64,000 nucleotides of DNA, from NCBI GenBank assembly GCA_019321725.1, contig CM033118.1, positions 11,434,071 through 11,498,070 of the forward strand. The letters are read 5' to 3'. This document shows, piece by piece, positions 60,392 to 64,000 of the stretch. Below the pieces are notes generated by a model. It saw only the letters and a list, made by a program, of their open reading frames with translations, had not been told where the DNA came from and did not search any database. The stretch's first letter is position 1, and the number at the start of each line of letters is the position of its first letter. This DNA comes from Paulownia fortunei (Eukaryota > Streptophyta > Magnoliopsida > Lamiales > Paulowniaceae). Both the position numbers and the translations under genes were made by a program.

Positions 60392-61199
60392 CACGTAAGG
60401 TCTTTTCATTATCTAATCTCCTGATTAAGTGTAAGGTATGGATTAATAGTAAAAACCCTAATTAACTCAATAATTGTGATTCTATTTCAACTTTTAATAA
60501 CTCATGATGAATTGTTAGAAAACCTTATTTAACATTCATCCTGTCTTGGCCAAAGACTTTTGAGTCATGAACCATGAAATATAGGAGATTTACTTGTTCT
60601 GTCTGATAAGTGACGGATCCTTTGTTGACAACACATCAACCTCCATACATGTCAATGCGACATCCAACGTGCCCCTTTTATGATTATCAGATAATTAGAA
60701 GATATATCAAACTATAATACAACATGCACAAAACTACTATGGTGCCTTAAATCCAATGACTAATCATGTACTATCGTAACGTGAAAATTCTTATTTTGAC
60801 AAAAAATATTTCTAATTAAAAATTACTTGTTCTATTATAAGCACCCGCATACATGCAGTAGCATAATTACGCCAATGTTCATGGAGCGAGATATTTTCCT
60901 CATGTGAGCATGCATTGTATACATGAGTCTATTGAGCTATTCGATGTCTCATCTCAAAAAGCCCTCAACTCGGAACTAATTTAAGACCAAAGCCATAGAA
61001 GGATATCCCATGTTCATAATCAAATGTGCGACCATGCCCCGTAGCTAAGTTTGGTGTAGGGACTTTATCTAATTACTATAGCAATTAAAGATAAAGAAAT
61101 TTGCCTATTTTATTATTATGATTTGAAATAGATTATTTTTACAAATATAAGAGTATAAAAGACGTCCAATCTAATTGGCGCGCCAGACACTACTCTAAT
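60392..61199 (-). mobile_element. LTR C 5' part, antisense
   Basis: Reverse complement of the LTR C beginning; the terminal TATTAGAGTAG is at 61199. It shares the CTACGGGGCATGGT segment with 16755. Orientation flips at 61199/61200. Confidence 0.78.
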
Positions 61200-63002
61200 A
61201 TGCTGGTACTTGTTAAAGAATAAGTACATTGAACAGGCCCACAAGAAATTTCTTAATTGGAGTCTTTGCCCATCAAAATAAGAATTTCCATCATTGTGAT
61301 AGTACATGACTAGTCCTCGGACGTGAGGCACCATGGTAGCCTTGTGTATACCCTATAATATTTTGATATATCTTCTGATTGTTTGACAATCACAAAAAGA
61401 GTATGTTGGATGTTGCACTTATGTGCATGGAGGTTTATGAGTGCCAACATAGAATCCGTCACTTGTCAATGACAAGTAAATATCATATATTTTCATAGTT
61501 CATGACTCAAAGACTTCGGCCAAGGCAAGATGAAAATTAATTCATCAAGTGTCATTGAAACTTGAAATGAAATCATAGTTATAGATTCAATTAGGGTTTT
61601 GACTTATAATTCATACCCTAGATTCAATCGAGAGATTAGATAACGGAGGGACCGTACGTGTATGGCACTCACAATAGAAATAGGTTTACTTGCTATTTCA
61701 CATAAGACTAATTTGCCATGATTACTTGCTAGATGTTTTCATGGATAGTGAGATTCGTGGAATTAAGGAGTTAATTTCAAACAGATTAATTAATTGAATT
61801 AATTTATCAAAATAATTGTTATTCTTAAATTGCAAGTATTGCAAGCCTACTACTAGCTTAGTTGTGAACCTATAATGGAGGGAACCATTTCTTAAATCGT
61901 AAAGTGATCCAATTGGTTAGATCCAATTAATTAATAAGGATTAATTAATTATAGCTTTAATTTAATTCAATATTTGAATTAAATATTTAATTAAGTAATT
62001 AAATTATTTAATCAAACCTAATTTGATTAGGAAGCTTAATGGAGTGAAATAATTAATTCATAAGATCAATTAATTCATTAAAGACTAAATTAATTTAGTT
62101 GTTAAATTAATCTAGCCAATTAAAAAATTAGATTATTTAATTGGGCATGATGGAATTAATTGATTTGATCAATTAAGTGAATTTGGGACTAATCAATTAA
62201 TTGAGAATTCATTGATGGACTTATTAGTTGAAATAAAAGTCCAAGCCTAAAAATTTAATTCATAACCCATTTGTAGAGGCCCGTCAAGCATTTGGAAGAA
62301 TAAAAGATGGAGCAAATATCCAAAAATCCTCAACCAATATTACCATAGTGGCTGATTTTTGCACATATCAGATGTGCTGAAATTGACCACTGCCTATTTT
62401 GGAGGAGGAAGTTTTGGATTATGAATCTAGACTACTTCTTGGCCTCCTTTAAAATAGATATAGGATTTTGAAAAATCGGCCATAAGAAAGAGATTAAAGA
62501 AAAAGTTTCTTCTCCCTTTTTTTCATACTCTCTCCATCTTCTAGTCTTCTTTCTAAAACAATCAAGAAATTGTTCTTGATTACTCTATCAACACAATTCT
62601 TATTTCCATTGGTTGAATTAAGAATTAGTGTTTTCTATAACACTCCATTATTTTGGTTTAAGAAAATGAATCACTATTACTAGCACAATAGTGATTCGAT
62701 AGTTCTTGTCTATTATGTGGACATTTTTCTTTAGAGGAGGTACATTTGGACCTCTTGCATTCATTTGGAAAAAATGAGACCGACCATCGATTGCCACAAA
62801 TCCCTATTATAGCCGGAGTGCTAGTAAGGTATTATTAAACTAAAACCAAAACTTATGTAATTATTTTATTTACTTTTACACTTCACATAAATGCGCGATC
62901 ATTAAAATCGTTGCGAACCTCAGGTGCATGCTTAAATATATTTAAGTATGCTTATTTATAAAATTTATTTTATCGTTGCGTCACCCCATAGAATAGCTAA
63001 CC
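61200..63002 (+). mobile_element. LTR C, 5'-truncated, sense
   Basis: Begins at a point equivalent to about 16955 of the other LTR C (ACTTGTTAAAGAATAAGTAC) and runs to GAATAGCTAAC before a primer-binding site. It includes TTAATTAA-rich stretches (61920-62220). The AAAATCGGCCA at about 62475 is the empty-site form of the nested LTR insertion seen at 18011. As it is followed by a primer-binding site it is a 5' LTR. Confidence 0.8.
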
Positions 63003-63007
63003 CAAAG

Positions 63008-63021
63008 TGGTATCAAAGCCC
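63008..63021 (+). promoter_or_regulatory. Primer-binding site of the LTR C element
   Basis: TGGTATCAAAGCCC lies 5 bp after the LTR end. It is close to the initiator tRNA-Met complement, with A for G at one position. Confidence 0.75.
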
Positions 63022-64000
63022 AATTTTGCATTTATTTTAAGTGTTTCGGTATGTTTATGCCTGCTTAATTATTAAATTATACATGATGTTATGTTTTTAT
63101 TATTTGGGAAGTATGTATATTATTTTATTATAAATTATTTAAATGAAATATTTGGATTGTTGCCACACAACCGCTATTGCCATTGCTACCGCAACATCGC
63201 TGTGTGCTGTCAAGGGTAGGAACTTTCCCCGCTGGCTGAGCCCGAAAGGCATTCTCCTATGCACACAGCTTGTCCGTGTTGGAGAACAGCTGAGGTAACA
63301 TCTCAAATGGATTGTGGGCGGAATGGGGTGCGGTTGGGGTGTTGTGTATGTAGGAAGAGCTGTCTGCATGCACGCACTGCCAAAGCCTTCACATGCAGAT
63401 GCTTGCAGGTGGGCGACGGGCAAGAGGCTATGCGCATGTAGTGGCATGGGGTGAGTGTCGCGTGCATGTGCACTGCTATGCACACCTAGACATGATGTTG
63501 CAAGGCACAACACATAGACGTGCGCCTGCCGCACGTTGGGTGCTTCACGCACCCATCGCCGTTTTGGTAATTTTCTAAAATTTTAAATTATATTAAAGTT
63601 CTGGAAAATTAGTTTTTCAAAGAAAATCATAAATGATTTATGCATATATGTCCCAAATTATGAAAATATAATATTTAACCACTTGGTAAATTTACATACT
63701 TTGATTAATCCATAAGATGTGATATAAGCATGTATGTGGGATGCTCATGGGCCAATTGATCAATGTGATTAGTTTATATTATTTTTAGGTTTTAACAGGG
63801 CCTACGAGCTCTTATTCATAATTTACTCTTTATTTTTTTGCAAAGCGAGTAGGCTAGAGTGAGTTTTTCCTTTTTGTTTTTGGAGAACATAGAGGAGAAA
63901 ACTTAGAAACTCAAAGTTCAAGGCCCATGCTTGTATGGGTTATATGTTATATAATAGTTTAGGCTCTATTTTCTATTTTTGCCCTTAGACTGACCTAGAT
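63022..64000 (+). other. Leader of the LTR C element with a GC-rich island
   Basis: Follows the primer-binding site. 63140-63575 is markedly GC-rich for this window and rich in CATGCA/TGCATG and GCACGC motifs. It is open in several frames on both strands, which is a base-composition effect. AT-rich DNA returns after it. No gag motif is reached before the window ends. Confidence 0.55.

Noticed and set aside
63139..63578. Overlapping ORFs of 60-137 codons on both strands
   Set aside because: High GC content removes stop codons in several frames; there is no start context or protein motif.

Overview
The window is repeat-dense plant nuclear DNA. It is AT-rich and consists mostly of decayed Ty3/gypsy LTR retrotransposons: an Athila-like element, plus chromoviruses of the Tekay/Del type recognised from their chromodomain tail and their TGTAATRCCC...TTACA LTRs. 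There is also a third LTR family (called C here), a long-unit satellite array and one 100-N assembly gap. A captured plant LOG (cytokinin-activating phosphoribohydrolase) copy agrees with a flowering plant. The species cannot be named from the sequence, and no intact host gene was found. The setting looks like pericentromeric or other heterochromatin, which is an inference.

Layout. (1) 1-10892 and 41871-52757 are near-identical arms in opposite orientation. Each holds traces of possible host exons, a 2.7-kb LTR (family A), a 103-bp LTR B stub, a 5'-truncated Athila-like pol, two small unrecognised ORFs and an intronless LOG pseudogene. The left copy continues to its polypurine tract and 3' LTR (12527-14134). 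The right copy is cut off by the gap. (2) 14150-25896 is a chromovirus with a broken pol. A solo LTR C (16585-21839) sits in its RNase H region, and that LTR itself contains a solo LTR A (18011-21067) with a perfect 5-bp target duplication. (3) The LTR B at 23617-25896 closes that element and also opens a second one (gag-PR-RT-RH, 25897-29073), which is cut by an LTR A fragment ending near 30898. (4) 31766-32302 is an Athila RT/RH scrap. 32303-41770 is a satellite with a unit of about 724 bp, running into the gap. (5) 52758-64000 holds possible 3' exons of an unidentified gene, a polypyrimidine repeat, an antisense integrase scrap, a folded-back LTR B, another gag-less pol pseudogene, an Athila LTR scrap, a folded-back LTR C, and the primer-binding site and GC-rich leader of an element that leaves the window.

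What stands out. The Athila-like element carries cargo downstream of integrase: a TATA-box candidate, a small basic cysteine-cluster ORF with an overlapping partner, a poly(A)-like run after AATAAA, and directly after it the start codon of a processed LOG copy. The 10.9-kb inverted duplication shares all disabling mutations between its arms. Its copy differences are concentrated near the assembly gap, so an assembly artefact must be excluded before any biology is built on it. The satellite has a 4-2-6 block pattern of unit variants.

Limits: boundaries come from reading motifs by eye and from comparing copies within the window. No database search was possible.
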